A stretch of DNA of 47,399 bases. It comes from JAAYCU01 sp964401335. GTDB lineage: Bacteria > Planctomycetota > Phycisphaerae > UBA1845 > PWPN01. Shown here one piece after another: positions 7,071-15,338 of this stretch; position 1 is the stretch's first letter, and every line of letters begins with the position of its first letter. Where the stretch lies: NCBI GenBank assembly GCA_964401335.1, contig CAYNYK010000028.1:1-47399 (forward strand). The letters run 5' to 3'. The translations under genes and the position numbers were made by a program. Below the pieces are notes generated by a model. The model saw nothing but the letters and a program-made list of their open reading frames with translations, did not search any database and was not told where the DNA came from.

Positions 7071-8495
7071 TCAGCCTTCCTCTACCACTTTTAATTTCAT
7101 CACATCGGCGAGGTGCCGGGCGGTCCGCAGGTGGTCGCCGTAGAAAACGACGCGATGCAGTAGCGTCATCATGTCGCCTTCGAGCACGCCGCCGCCCCAG
7201 TTCCGTACCATCTTGGCCGCGTCGCCGACCTCGGTGACGATTTGCGTCCGGCAGGCCCGCACCGACTTGTCGGGTACTTCCTTGATCGTGCCTGTCGAAA
7301 TCAAGAGCGTGTCAAGATTGACCAGCTTGGTCCGGGTGATCTTCTGACCGAGTTTGTAAAAGATTTCTGGTACGACCCCACCGCCGATCTCGGAGTGGCT
7401 GCGCAGGATGTAGGGCGACTCGGGACCGTTGGGGCCTTCCATTTTCAGCGGTCCGACGCAATGCGCGGTCCAGAGGACGTTTTTGGAGAGATCGAAGGTG
7501 GCATTCCCCTGGAACCCCGCGATACCGGCCAGATGTTGAAACAGAAGCATCGTAAACAGCGAGTCCATGTCCCCCTCGCAAGAGGCGGGGATACCCCGAT
7601 CACGGAGTCGGGTGAATCCGAGACATGGGAACCCGCGTTGGAGCCAGCCCATGCAAGTCCCGACCGCCAGAGCCTGGGCTTGCTCCTCATCCATCAGTCG
7701 TTCGAGGGCGAGACTGACCCGAGCGGCTTTTAGCATGTCTTCGTCATTCGGTTCGATGACCTTCTTTGCGCCACGGGTCCAGGCGTCGGCCTCGGCCTTG
7801 GCCTTGGCCGGATCCACCGCTTCCAGCAATTCGTCGAATCGCGATTGGGGAACGACGACCACATCGGTACCGAATTTTGCCTTTATTTGCTCCGGGTTGC
7901 AGGCTGGTGACGTACCACGGAAAGGAGTGAAAACCAACACGCGGCTATGGCGCATGAGCGGAACCACGCGAAGCACGCGGGCGGCATGCTCCAACTCGCC
8001 ATAATCGCTGCTGTTAAACATCGTTACCGGTTTGCCTTCTTTTTGCCACCGGAAGGGATACATCCAGTCATGGCCGCTGGCCGGGGCGGAATAGACAGCC
8101 AAGGGGCATCCGGCCTCAAGGATCGGTTTTGAGACATTTAACAGGCCGCCGATTGATATGTTTATGGCTAGAACAGGGGCATCCGTGCCGGCCTGTTTCA
8201 AGACTGCCGCGGCCTGCTCGGCGTTGGCGGCACGGCCGACCACGAACTCGACATTGCCGAGCTTCTTTTCAATCTCACCGAGGCGTTTTTGCATGGCCTC
8301 GATTTCACTCTCGCAGACGCCCCAGGCACGATCGCAAGGTACAGGCGTGCCGGTGAAAATAGCGGCGATACGTATTTTTTTAGGCAGGGGATGGGCGGGG
8401 GCGGCAGCCTGTGCCCGAACATGGCCGGCAGCCATTAGAACGCCTCCGATCGCGGCCGCACCCAGGAATTCACGTCGATTGCAGTTCTCGCACAT
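7071..8495 (-). CDS. Tat-exported L-fucose/arabinose-isomerase-like protein
   Basis: 474 residues. The start at 8495 has GGAGG about 7 bases upstream. Residues 5-30 form a twin-arginine signal (NRREFLGAAAIGG then a hydrophobic run ending near AQA). After it, the layout follows the fucose/arabinose isomerase fold: an N-terminal Rossmann-like region with IRIAAIFTGTPVP, a middle region with DEEQAQALAVGTCMGWL, the conserved PASCEGDMDSLFTMLLFQ stretch (its Glu and Asp match metal-site positions of the family), and a C-terminal domain with AHCVGP and HSEIGGG. Cytoplasmic relatives interconvert aldoses and ketoses. A folded, exported member implies a periplasmic role that is not established. Single gene, with its own promoter divergent from prfB. 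Confidence 0.75.
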   Translation of the reverse strand: MCENCNRREFLGAAAIGGVLMAAGHVRAQAAAPAHPLPKKIRIAAIFTGTPVPCDRAWGVCESEIEAMQKRLGEIEKKLGNVEFVVGRAANAEQAAAVLKQAGTDAPVLAINISIGGLLNVSKPILEAGCPLAVYSAPASGHDWMYPFRWQKEGKPVTMFNSSDYGELEHAARVLRVVPLMRHSRVLVFTPFRGTSPACNPEQIKAKFGTDVVVVPQSRFDELLEAVDPAKAKAEADAWTRGAKKVIEPNDEDMLKAARVSLALERLMDEEQAQALAVGTCMGWLQRGFPCLGFTRLRDRGIPASCEGDMDSLFTMLLFQHLAGIAGFQGNATFDLSKNVLWTAHCVGPLKMEGPNGPESPYILRSHSEIGGGVVPEIFYKLGQKITRTKLVNLDTLLISTGTIKEVPDKSVRACRTQIVTEVGDAAKMVRNWGGGVLEGDMMTLLHRVVFYGDHLRTARHLADVMKLKVVEEG

Positions 8496-8585
8496 AACAC
8501 GCCTCCAAAGACTGACTGAGTTGATTGGGTAGTCGATCTATTGCGGTAAGCCCGGCTTGCCAGCTTACCAAGAAAAACAGGCTTG

Positions 8586-8615
8586 ATTATGGCCGATTAT
8601 TATGTTTCTTGTCAA
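8586..8615 (-). promoter_or_regulatory. Promoter of the sugar-isomerase-like gene
   Basis: On the minus strand, a perfect -35 TTGACA (8615-8610) and CATAAT (8591-8586) are 18 bases apart, placing transcription start near 8579 and leaving a leader of about 84 bases. It is back-to-back with the prfB promoter. Confidence 0.6.
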
Positions 8616-8637
8616 CGGGGCGGAATCATTTTTCCCG

Positions 8638-8667
8638 TTGGCGTCTTATGGCAAGCGGGTTTATAAT
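8638..8667 (+). promoter_or_regulatory. Promoter of prfB
   Basis: TTGGCG (8638-8643) and a perfect TATAAT (8662-8667) with an 18-base spacer. Transcription would start near 8674, about 42 bases before the prfB ATG at 8716. Confidence 0.65.
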
Positions 8668-8715
8668 GTGTTTTTGGCAAGGATGAGCACTTGGACTACA
8701 TGAAGGAGCAACAAG

Positions 8716-9823
8716 ATGAACTTTGAAGACCCCGCCGGTACCCTTCAGGATTTGACTGACCGGATCGTCTCGATTCGGGACTCTCTTTGACCTGCCGAAC
8801 AAGATCTCCCGCCGCGGTGAACTGGAACGGACCATGTCCGAGCCGGGCTTCTGGGACAACCAGGAGCGGGCTCGTCAGATTGTCGGTGAACTCAAGGCCC
8901 TCAAGGGCGTGATCGAGCCGGTCCAAAGCGTGCTAAAGCGCGCTGAAGACGCTGCCGTTCTGCTTGAACTTGCCCGCGAGGCCAACGATGCCGAGAGTTT
9001 CAAGGAGTTAGACAAAGAACTGCGCGAGATTCAGGAGCGTCTGGCTAGCGTCGAGCTGATGACCCTTCTATCCAGAAAAAACGATGACAAGGACTGTTTC
9101 TTCAGCATTCAGGCGGGGGCGGGGGGTACCGAGGCCTGCGATTGGGCGGAAATGCTCCTGCGTATGTATTTACGATATTTCGAGCGCAATGATTACCAGG
9201 TGGAGGAACTGGCCCGCACCGATGGCGAGGAGGCGGGGCTGCGCAGTATAACCCTGCGCGTGTGTGGATTTTACGCAACCGGTTATCTGTCCTGCGAACG
9301 CGGTGTTCATCGCCTTGTGCGTATCAGTCCTTTCGACGCCAATGCCCGCCGACACACCAGCTTTGCTGCTGTCGATGTGTTGCCGATTCTCGACGACCTC
9401 GACGTGGAACTGAAGGAGGCCGAGTTGGACATCGTCTTTTTCCGCCGGGCCGCCGGGGCGGGCGGACAGAATGTCAACAAAGTCGCCACCGCCGTTCGGG
9501 TCAAGCATATTCCCACCGGTATCGTGGTCGAATGTGTCAACGAACGCAGCCAGCAGCAAAATAAGCGGGTTGCCCTTTCCATTCTCCAGGCCAAGATCGA
9601 GCGTCTCAAACAGGAGCAACGCGACCAGGAATTGCAGAAACTCTACGGCGACAAGGGCGAAATCGCGTGGGGCAGTCAGATTCGCAGCTACGTACTTGAC
9701 GACCACCGGGTCAAGGACCATCGGACGGGCGTGGAAACAGGCAATCCGGAACGGGTCCTGGACGGTGATTTGCAAATGTTCATCGAGGCCGAGCTTCGCC
9801 GTCGTGCCAGCAAGAAGAAGTAA
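8716..9823 (+). CDS. prfB: Peptide chain release factor 2 (programmed +1 frameshift)
   Basis: RF2 releases finished proteins at UGA and UAA stop codons. The gene is read in two frames: 8716-8787 gives 24 residues beginning MNFEDPAG and ending in CTT-TGA; the rest (8789-9823) continues in the +1 frame with DLPNKISRRGELERT and then the MSEPGFWDNQ segment. The joined product is 368 residues, close to the E. coli length. The stop-codon recognition tripeptide SPF falls at 204-206 and the catalytic GGQ at 249-251, almost exactly the E. coli positions. AAGGAG lies 7 bases before the ATG at 8716, supporting that start over internal ones. A glycosyltransferase gene follows after 36 bp. Confidence 0.95.
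8776..8791 (+). promoter_or_regulatory. prfB +1 frameshift site (CTT TGA C)
   Basis: CTTTGAC at 8785-8791 is the canonical RF2 slippery site: when RF2 is scarce, the ribosome pauses at the in-frame TGA (8788-8790) and slips one base forward. A CGGGA sequence 4 bases upstream of CTT may be the internal Shine-Dalgarno-like stimulator, weaker than the E. coli AGGGGG and in slightly different spacing. Low RF2 therefore raises RF2 synthesis. Confidence 0.92.
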
Positions 9824-9859
9824 ACGGCCGTGCGCGCGGGACAGGGGGCATGAATTCGT

Positions 9860-11683
9860 ATGGATCAAACCCACCATTCCGTCATGCCTGATGTTGTGCT
9901 TATATCCAAGAAAAGCCGGAGGCGCGACTGGCTTACGGTTGTGCTGCTCGCCGGCCTCTACGCGGTGACCGCTTGGTTTTCCGTGCAGCATATCAATCCA
10001 CAATGGGATGAAACCAGCGATTTGCACGTAACCCGCGGGTTGTTGGAGCATCCATTAATCGGCAGCGGGATCGATGCCTCGCAAGCTCGCCTGCCGATGT
10101 ATGTTACCGCCGCGGTTTTCGTTTTCACCGACGCGTCGCTTTCCGTTGCCCGGGCGGTCGCCATTATTTTCAGCGCGGCGGCCATCGTGTTGACTTACAT
10201 GGCCGGCCGGTCCTGGTTCAACCGGTCGGCCGCCTTGCTGGCTGCAGTGTTGTTGGCCATGTCGCCGTATTATCTTGGGTTTGGCCGATACGCCTTCACC
10301 GAGGGAGATGCGTTTTGCCCTTTGACCGTTCTCCTGATGTTGCTGGCCTACATCAGTTATCTTCGGCGGCGCGATATGCTTCGCTTGCTGTTACTGGCCG
10401 CGGCCTTGGCTTTGGCCGCGGCGAGCAAGTTTTACCATCTGTTTTTTATTCCACCGCTGATACTCTGTGACTATATCGAATTGCGAGCCCAAACGGGAGA
10501 GGCCGAGAGGCTGCCCGATGCTCGCGGAAGGCTATATTTCTGGGCCCTAAGTGCTTTTTTTCTCGAAATGCTGGCGATGGTCGTAACCCAGCTTGATCTT
10601 CGTCGTTTGGCCCTGGCCTGCTGGGGGTTGGGGTTACTGGTCGTGCTGTGTGGTTTTTACGCGAGCCTGCGTAAGGCCTTGCGGGGTAGATACAACGGAG
10701 CATACTGGGCCACGCTGGCCGCCTGGATGGTCATATTGCCCCTGGCCGGCGCCATGTGCCTGGCCCTGTTTCCCGAACATGTGCTCCATCCCGAAACCCC
10801 CCGGGCCATGTATCGTCATTTATTCCACCGGCTTAATGCGCTGCCGATGACTCCTTTTATTGATCCGGCTCGGTTGTATCTCGGAATCATCCTTATTAAA
10901 GCAGGACCGCCATTGGGATTGACCACTCTGGTGGCCCTGGTTTGGGCCTGGTGGCGAGCTCCTCGCGATCCAATCTGTCGCGTGTTGGTGGGCACGGTGA
11001 TACTCTACATACTCTTTTTGACCACTCAATATCTACGGCAGAGCTTCTATCTGATGAGCATCTATCCCTTGTTGATGCTTTTATTGGCGGCTTTTATCGT
11101 CTGGGCCTACCAGGTTTTGCGCTCCAAAAAACTCCTCCAATCCGCGTGGGTAGCCTGGTCGGCCACCGGGATAATGTTTCTTTTCTGGGGAACGGTCGGC
11201 GTCTATCCCGAATTTGGTTATTACGGGTATACCATCGTGGGCGATCGCTGGATGGGGGCCGAGTCCCGCGGCTATCGCAATCTGATCCAGGTGACCAATG
11301 ACGGGACGGTGGATGCTTTGAACTGGTGCGCCGCTCATGTGCCTCCCGGTCGTCGTGTCATCAGTTATCTTTGGGATGACCGGGTGATCGACGATTACGT
11401 GGACGCCCATCCGCCGGCTTATGAGTTGATACGTCGCCTTGCCTGGGAACATCGAACTGAAGGCCCGCCGATCGATGATGCCGATTACCTCTTGTTAAGC
11501 ATAAACAATGAGGTGAGTTATAATGATCTTCCGCGTGCCGATGAATTTCTACGATGGTTTGATCCTCGTCCGACCTATATCGTCTGGCGGGGGCAGGGGC
11601 CTTATCGGATGGCGGTGGTCAATATCTATCAGCGTCGGTCGGCGGAAGATATTGTTGGCCGGACAGCTACAACGGCTCAATAA
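9860..11683 (+). CDS. GT39/ArnT-like membrane glycosyltransferase
   Basis: 607 residues with about ten or more hydrophobic helices. This is the GT-C fold of enzymes that move sugars from polyprenyl-phosphate donors onto lipids or proteins on the outer face of the inner membrane. After the first helix (about 24-42) the loop holds QWDETSDL, with the Asp50-Glu51 pair that typifies the family's catalytic loop. GRYAFTEGDAF near residue 150 fits a second conserved loop. The C-terminal ~150 residues (from about 470) form a soluble extracytoplasmic domain with VDALNWCAAHVPPG and DDADYLLLS. Acceptor and donor are unknown. It lies just downstream of prfB and may be cotranscribed. Confidence 0.85.
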   Translation: MDQTHHSVMPDVVLISKKSRRRDWLTVVLLAGLYAVTAWFSVQHINPQWDETSDLHVTRGLLEHPLIGSGIDASQARLPMYVTAAVFVFTDASLSVARAVAIIFSAAAIVLTYMAGRSWFNRSAALLAAVLLAMSPYYLGFGRYAFTEGDAFCPLTVLLMLLAYISYLRRRDMLRLLLLAAALALAAASKFYHLFFIPPLILCDYIELRAQTGEAERLPDARGRLYFWALSAFFLEMLAMVVTQLDLRRLALACWGLGLLVVLCGFYASLRKALRGRYNGAYWATLAAWMVILPLAGAMCLALFPEHVLHPETPRAMYRHLFHRLNALPMTPFIDPARLYLGIILIKAGPPLGLTTLVALVWAWWRAPRDPICRVLVGTVILYILFLTTQYLRQSFYLMSIYPLLMLLLAAFIVWAYQVLRSKKLLQSAWVAWSATGIMFLFWGTVGVYPEFGYYGYTIVGDRWMGAESRGYRNLIQVTNDGTVDALNWCAAHVPPGRRVISYLWDDRVIDDYVDAHPPAYELIRRLAWEHRTEGPPIDDADYLLLSINNEVSYNDLPRADEFLRWFDPRPTYIVWRGQGPYRMAVVNIYQRRSAEDIVGRTATTAQ

Positions 11684-11799
11684 TAAAGCCGGGGGGTTGC
11701 TCAGCCCTGGGTCGCGCAATGCCGCCACGAAGAGCGAAAAGTTTCTTGGCTTTGATGGTGGATTTAAGAGTGGCAACCGTGGACTGGGATAATCAAAAC

Positions 11800-12285
11800 A
11801 TGAACGAAAATCAATCAACCGAGCAATCGTATGAGCAACTCCGCTCCTCGACTTCTGCAAGCCGATATGCATTATTGCTGCTGATACTGGCTATTTTCCT
11901 GTTTGCATTCTGGTATGCGTCTCGTCCCGGCTCGGTTAAGGGCGCGCCGGTAGATGTGCCAGCCGCCCTTGCCGAGGCCGCCAGCCAGAACAAGCCGGTA
12001 CTCCTGAAATTCCACGCGGAGTGGTGCAGCCCATGTCGGTGGATGGCCAAGGAGGTATTCGCGAAAGACTCCGTTCGGCAGGCCCTGGCCGATTGGATTG
12101 TGGTGGAGGTCGACTCTGATGCCAACCGGAAATTGATAACGGAATACGGGGTGCTCGGGGTGCCGGCATTCGTGGTCTTGTCCCCGCAAGGCCAGGAGAT
12201 CGGTCGTTGGCAGGGGCCTCTTCCCGCGGAGCAAATGCTGGCGTTTCTACGGTCCGTCCGGGCGAAGATGAAATCCGCTTCATGA
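11800..12285 (+). CDS. Membrane-anchored thioredoxin-like protein
   Basis: 161 residues from the ATG at 11800. The frame is open further upstream, with ATGs at 11719 and 11755, and no start has a convincing ribosome binding site; 11800 is chosen because the signal anchor then lies near the N terminus. A single membrane helix spans about residues 22-40, followed by a thioredoxin-like domain with KFHAEWCSPC (Cys76, Cys79), then VEVDSDANRKLITEYGV and the cis-proline loop GVPAFVV. The WCSPC site and the residues around it resemble the C-terminal domain of DsbD and Thioredoxin_7 proteins. The likely role is reduction of disulfides in the periplasm. Confidence 0.82.
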   Translation: MNENQSTEQSYEQLRSSTSASRYALLLLILAIFLFAFWYASRPGSVKGAPVDVPAALAEAASQNKPVLLKFHAEWCSPCRWMAKEVFAKDSVRQALADWIVVEVDSDANRKLITEYGVLGVPAFVVLSPQGQEIGRWQGPLPAEQMLAFLRSVRAKMKSAS

Positions 12286-12470
12286 ATAACGATCCTGAAT
12301 GAGCACCGCGCGGGTACATCCTCTTATCGACAAGACCTATCGTTGCTTGATCCGTATGTCGGATGAATCACTGAGTGCGTCGTTTTTGCGTTCAACTGCT
12401 CACTTGTTTTCGCATTCCATCCGGTTGTATGCCATGTCCGAGGAACCCTTCTCGAATTCTGCATGGCGAT

Positions 12471-12500
12471 TTGGATTTTGCGGGCAAATCCGTATATAGT
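12471..12500 (+). promoter_or_regulatory. Promoter with embedded palindrome before the rhamnosidase gene
   Basis: TTGGAT (12471-12476) and TATAGT (12495-12500) are 18 bases apart. The spacer carries a near-perfect palindrome, GGATTTTGC-GG-GCAAATCC, at 12473-12491 (one extra T in the left arm). A regulator bound there would block polymerase. No regulator gene is adjacent. The leader to the ATG at 12572 is about 65 bases. Confidence 0.4.
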
Positions 12501-12571
12501 GCGGGTCCGACCGGTCGGCAAAGCTGCCGAATTCGTGAATACTTTCTGTTCCCGAATGCTGGAGGATCGCG

Positions 12572-15289
12572 ATGAGCCAGTTAAGAGGATGGTCAACGGT
12601 TGGTTTGCTTATGGTTTGGGGAGCCGCCATGGGGTCCGGGGGATGCGGGCCGATGGATATCGCTCGCGAACGATCAGTGGCTCCCGCGATAACCCCCGCG
12701 GACTGGATTTGGGCTCCCGAGGCAGGGGCAAATCCCAAAAACCGATTCACCTATTTCCGCAAGGTGGTCGACCTGCCGGTTATCCCGCCAAACGCCACGT
12801 TACACATGGCCGCCGACAGCAACGCCCGTCTTTGGATCAACGGCCAAATCGTGAAACGCAAGGTCTCCCGTTACCACGAAAAGCTGATCACTACCGACCG
12901 GATCAACGCCGCCCCCTATTTGAAAACCGGCAAGAACGTGGTCCTCGTTCTGCACCACAACTGGGGCGAGATCACTACATTCCAGCGAACGGGTAATATT
13001 CATGCCGGTCTGTATTTGAATAGTTCATGGGTCAAGACTGACGGATCCTGGAAATGCCTGCGAGCACCGGAATTCATGGAGCATGAGACACAAATCTGCG
13101 GAGTGATCGGTGATTACCGGATTCGTTACCCGGTGGTCCTGGACGGCCGTAAAGTGCTCGAAGGTGACCTGAACGATTGTGGTTTCGACGACAGCGGCTG
13201 GCAAAACGCAAAGGTGGTTAAGCAGGGGCCCTGGCCGGCGAACCCGCGGGATTCGGAAACGCCGGGGCAGCGGGAATACCGCGTATCGCCCATGTCCGTG
13301 GTGGCCGCCGGCACGGCCGAACGGCGCCTGCCGGTCACGGATGTGCCTGGAGATATCGCCGCGGGGTTGCGTATGAGCGTTTGCCAGCCGGATACGGCCC
13401 TCACCTCCCATGCCCGGGGGTTAGTGACCGGAAATTGCCTTACCATTACCGGTCGAGCGGGCCAGACGAAATATGTAACCGTTGATTTCCAGCGACCGGT
13501 GCATGGCTATCCGTGGTTGGAAATATCCGATTCCACGGAAGGCCTGATGATCGATTTTGGATATGGCGAGTTGTCCTACGCCTTGTACAGCGGTGAAAAA
13601 CACGTCGATCGCATGGGCTGGATCAATACCGAGGGAGTAGTCGGACCGCACTATGCGGATCGGTACATCACCCGGTCGGGCAAGCAATATATGGAGATTC
13701 CCGACGAGCGTACCGCCCGCTGGATGACGCTGCACATACATTTTCCCGTTGCCGGCAGTGTGACTATCAACAATGCCGGTATCGTCAAGTCGCAGTACCC
13801 AATCGAGCCCGTGGGTAGTTTTCAGTGCGGCGACGAACGGATTGACCAGATCGTCAAACTATGCCTCATTCATGCCGAAGTGACCATGAGCGATGCCTAC
13901 ATCGATACCCCCGGCCGGGAGGATGGCCAATGGATCGAGGACGCGCGGCCGCGGGCCATCGTGAGCTCGCGGTGGTTCGATGATACGCGGTTACGCGACT
14001 TCATGGCCCGCACCCTGGCCGAGGGACAGGGGCCGGATGGACACCTGCACCCGTTTGCTCCCGCCAATTTCCCAGCTTATCCGGCCACCTTCGACTGGTC
14101 CGTCCAATGGGTGGCCATCATTTACGACGCTTACATGTGGAGCGGGGATCGACGGATCATTCGTACCTATTGGGACAATCTCTGTCATTATTGGGACGCG
14201 GTCTTGGCTCCGAAGGACAAGACTCTTTGGTCTGACCCAGGTCGTTACAACGAGAAAGGGCCTTTCTATCTTGATGAACAGGGCCTTTGGCGAACGGGTT
14301 ATATCTTCGCCGACATTCGCGTTGGCCAGCGGGTCCAGGGGCCGAACCAGGCCAGCGGAATTGTCACCCCGATGATGATCGAGCGCCTGCTCTGGTCGGT
14401 GGAGATGGCCGAGGCCATCGGCCAGAAAGAGCAAGCCCGAAAGTGGCGGGTAATCGCGGAGATGATGATTGACGCTTTCAAGAAATATCATATCGTTCGC
14501 GACCGGCCGGGCCTGCCTCCTCATGTGGCCGACCGCTATGATATGCAGAATCCGGATATCGAACGGGGTTATAGTCAGGCCGGGCAGACTTTTGCCTTAA
14601 TGCTGGGCTTGATGCCGACCGCCGACGCTATCGCGGATTTGAATTACGCGTTTCCCGCGCCGAACGGTTCACCGCCTTTCGGTGTGACCCGCTGGAACAA
14701 TCCGAGTTGGTCCTATCGCGTGTTGCGGGTGTTGTCGGATTATGGGTTTTCCGAGCGAGCGGTAGCCCATTTGATCGAGCGATTTGCTCCCTATTTACCG
14801 GGCAATCCGCGTAACCCGGTTGAGCCGGGCTTGCAAGGGCCGTACGGAGGTCCTTTACCGGAATACTGGATCAGTCGCGAGGACTTGAATCTCGGTGTAG
14901 GACAGCACAATCCGGCCCAGCCGGATGACCCGACCGGCTCGCATGGTTGGCAGGCCGTCCCCTTGTTGTGGTTGCACGACAGCTTGCTCGGCGTCCGGAT
15001 CGTTGAGCCGGGTGGCGGTAAGTTGCACATCGCTCCCGACAATGGTGGTTTGCCTTACGTCGCCGGGCATACGAATACACCCAAGGGTTTGGTCTGGGTG
15101 TATTGGGATCCCCAGCAGTGGCGGTTGGAGGTTATCATTCCCGAAGGTCTGACGGCGGAACTGGTTTTGCCGCATCAGATGGCGGGCAAGCGAATTGAGG
15201 TCATTCAAGCGGCGGGGACTCCGCGTCGATTGAATGTAAACCGCTTCAATTTGAACAAGGCCGGTTCTTACGTGTTCCAGGCCCAATAA
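12572..15289 (+). CDS. Lipoprotein alpha-L-rhamnosidase, GH78-like
   Basis: 905 residues. A TGGAGGAT sequence precedes the ATG. The hydrophobic N-terminus ends in a lipobox-like GSGGC with Cys25, so it is probably anchored to a membrane. Residues ~45-160 and ~165-400 are beta-sandwich domains; the first has TFQRTGN and LWINGQ segments typical of the rhamnosidase N-terminal domain. The (alpha/alpha)6 catalytic domain begins near 415 with SFQCGDERIDQIVKLC and contains SDAYIDTPGREDGQWIEDAR (440-459), equivalent to the D-P-R-E-GW-GDA region holding the general acid Glu and neighbouring Asp residues in GH78. A C-terminal sandwich closes the protein. It should release terminal alpha-L-rhamnose by inversion. 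It converges with the gene at 15339. Confidence 0.85.
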   Translation: MSQLRGWSTVGLLMVWGAAMGSGGCGPMDIARERSVAPAITPADWIWAPEAGANPKNRFTYFRKVVDLPVIPPNATLHMAADSNARLWINGQIVKRKVSRYHEKLITTDRINAAPYLKTGKNVVLVLHHNWGEITTFQRTGNIHAGLYLNSSWVKTDGSWKCLRAPEFMEHETQICGVIGDYRIRYPVVLDGRKVLEGDLNDCGFDDSGWQNAKVVKQGPWPANPRDSETPGQREYRVSPMSVVAAGTAERRLPVTDVPGDIAAGLRMSVCQPDTALTSHARGLVTGNCLTITGRAGQTKYVTVDFQRPVHGYPWLEISDSTEGLMIDFGYGELSYALYSGEKHVDRMGWINTEGVVGPHYADRYITRSGKQYMEIPDERTARWMTLHIHFPVAGSVTINNAGIVKSQYPIEPVGSFQCGDERIDQIVKLCLIHAEVTMSDAYIDTPGREDGQWIEDARPRAIVSSRWFDDTRLRDFMARTLAEGQGPDGHLHPFAPANFPAYPATFDWSVQWVAIIYDAYMWSGDRRIIRTYWDNLCHYWDAVLAPKDKTLWSDPGRYNEKGPFYLDEQGLWRTGYIFADIRVGQRVQGPNQASGIVTPMMIERLLWSVEMAEAIGQKEQARKWRVIAEMMIDAFKKYHIVRDRPGLPPHVADRYDMQNPDIERGYSQAGQTFALMLGLMPTADAIADLNYAFPAPNGSPPFGVTRWNNPSWSYRVLRVLSDYGFSERAVAHLIERFAPYLPGNPRNPVEPGLQGPYGGPLPEYWISREDLNLGVGQHNPAQPDDPTGSHGWQAVPLLWLHDSLLGVRIVEPGGGKLHIAPDNGGLPYVAGHTNTPKGLVWVYWDPQQWRLEVIIPEGLTAELVLPHQMAGKRIEVIQAAGTPRRLNVNRFNLNKAGSYVFQAQ

Positions 15290-15338
15290 AGTCAATGGAA
15301 GGCCTTACGGCGGCCGGCCGGTGCCATTTTTGTGCGGT

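Noticed and set aside
11719..11799. Longer N-terminus for the thioredoxin-like protein
   Set aside because: Adds a non-conserved stretch before the membrane helix with no ribosome binding site; not excluded with certainty.
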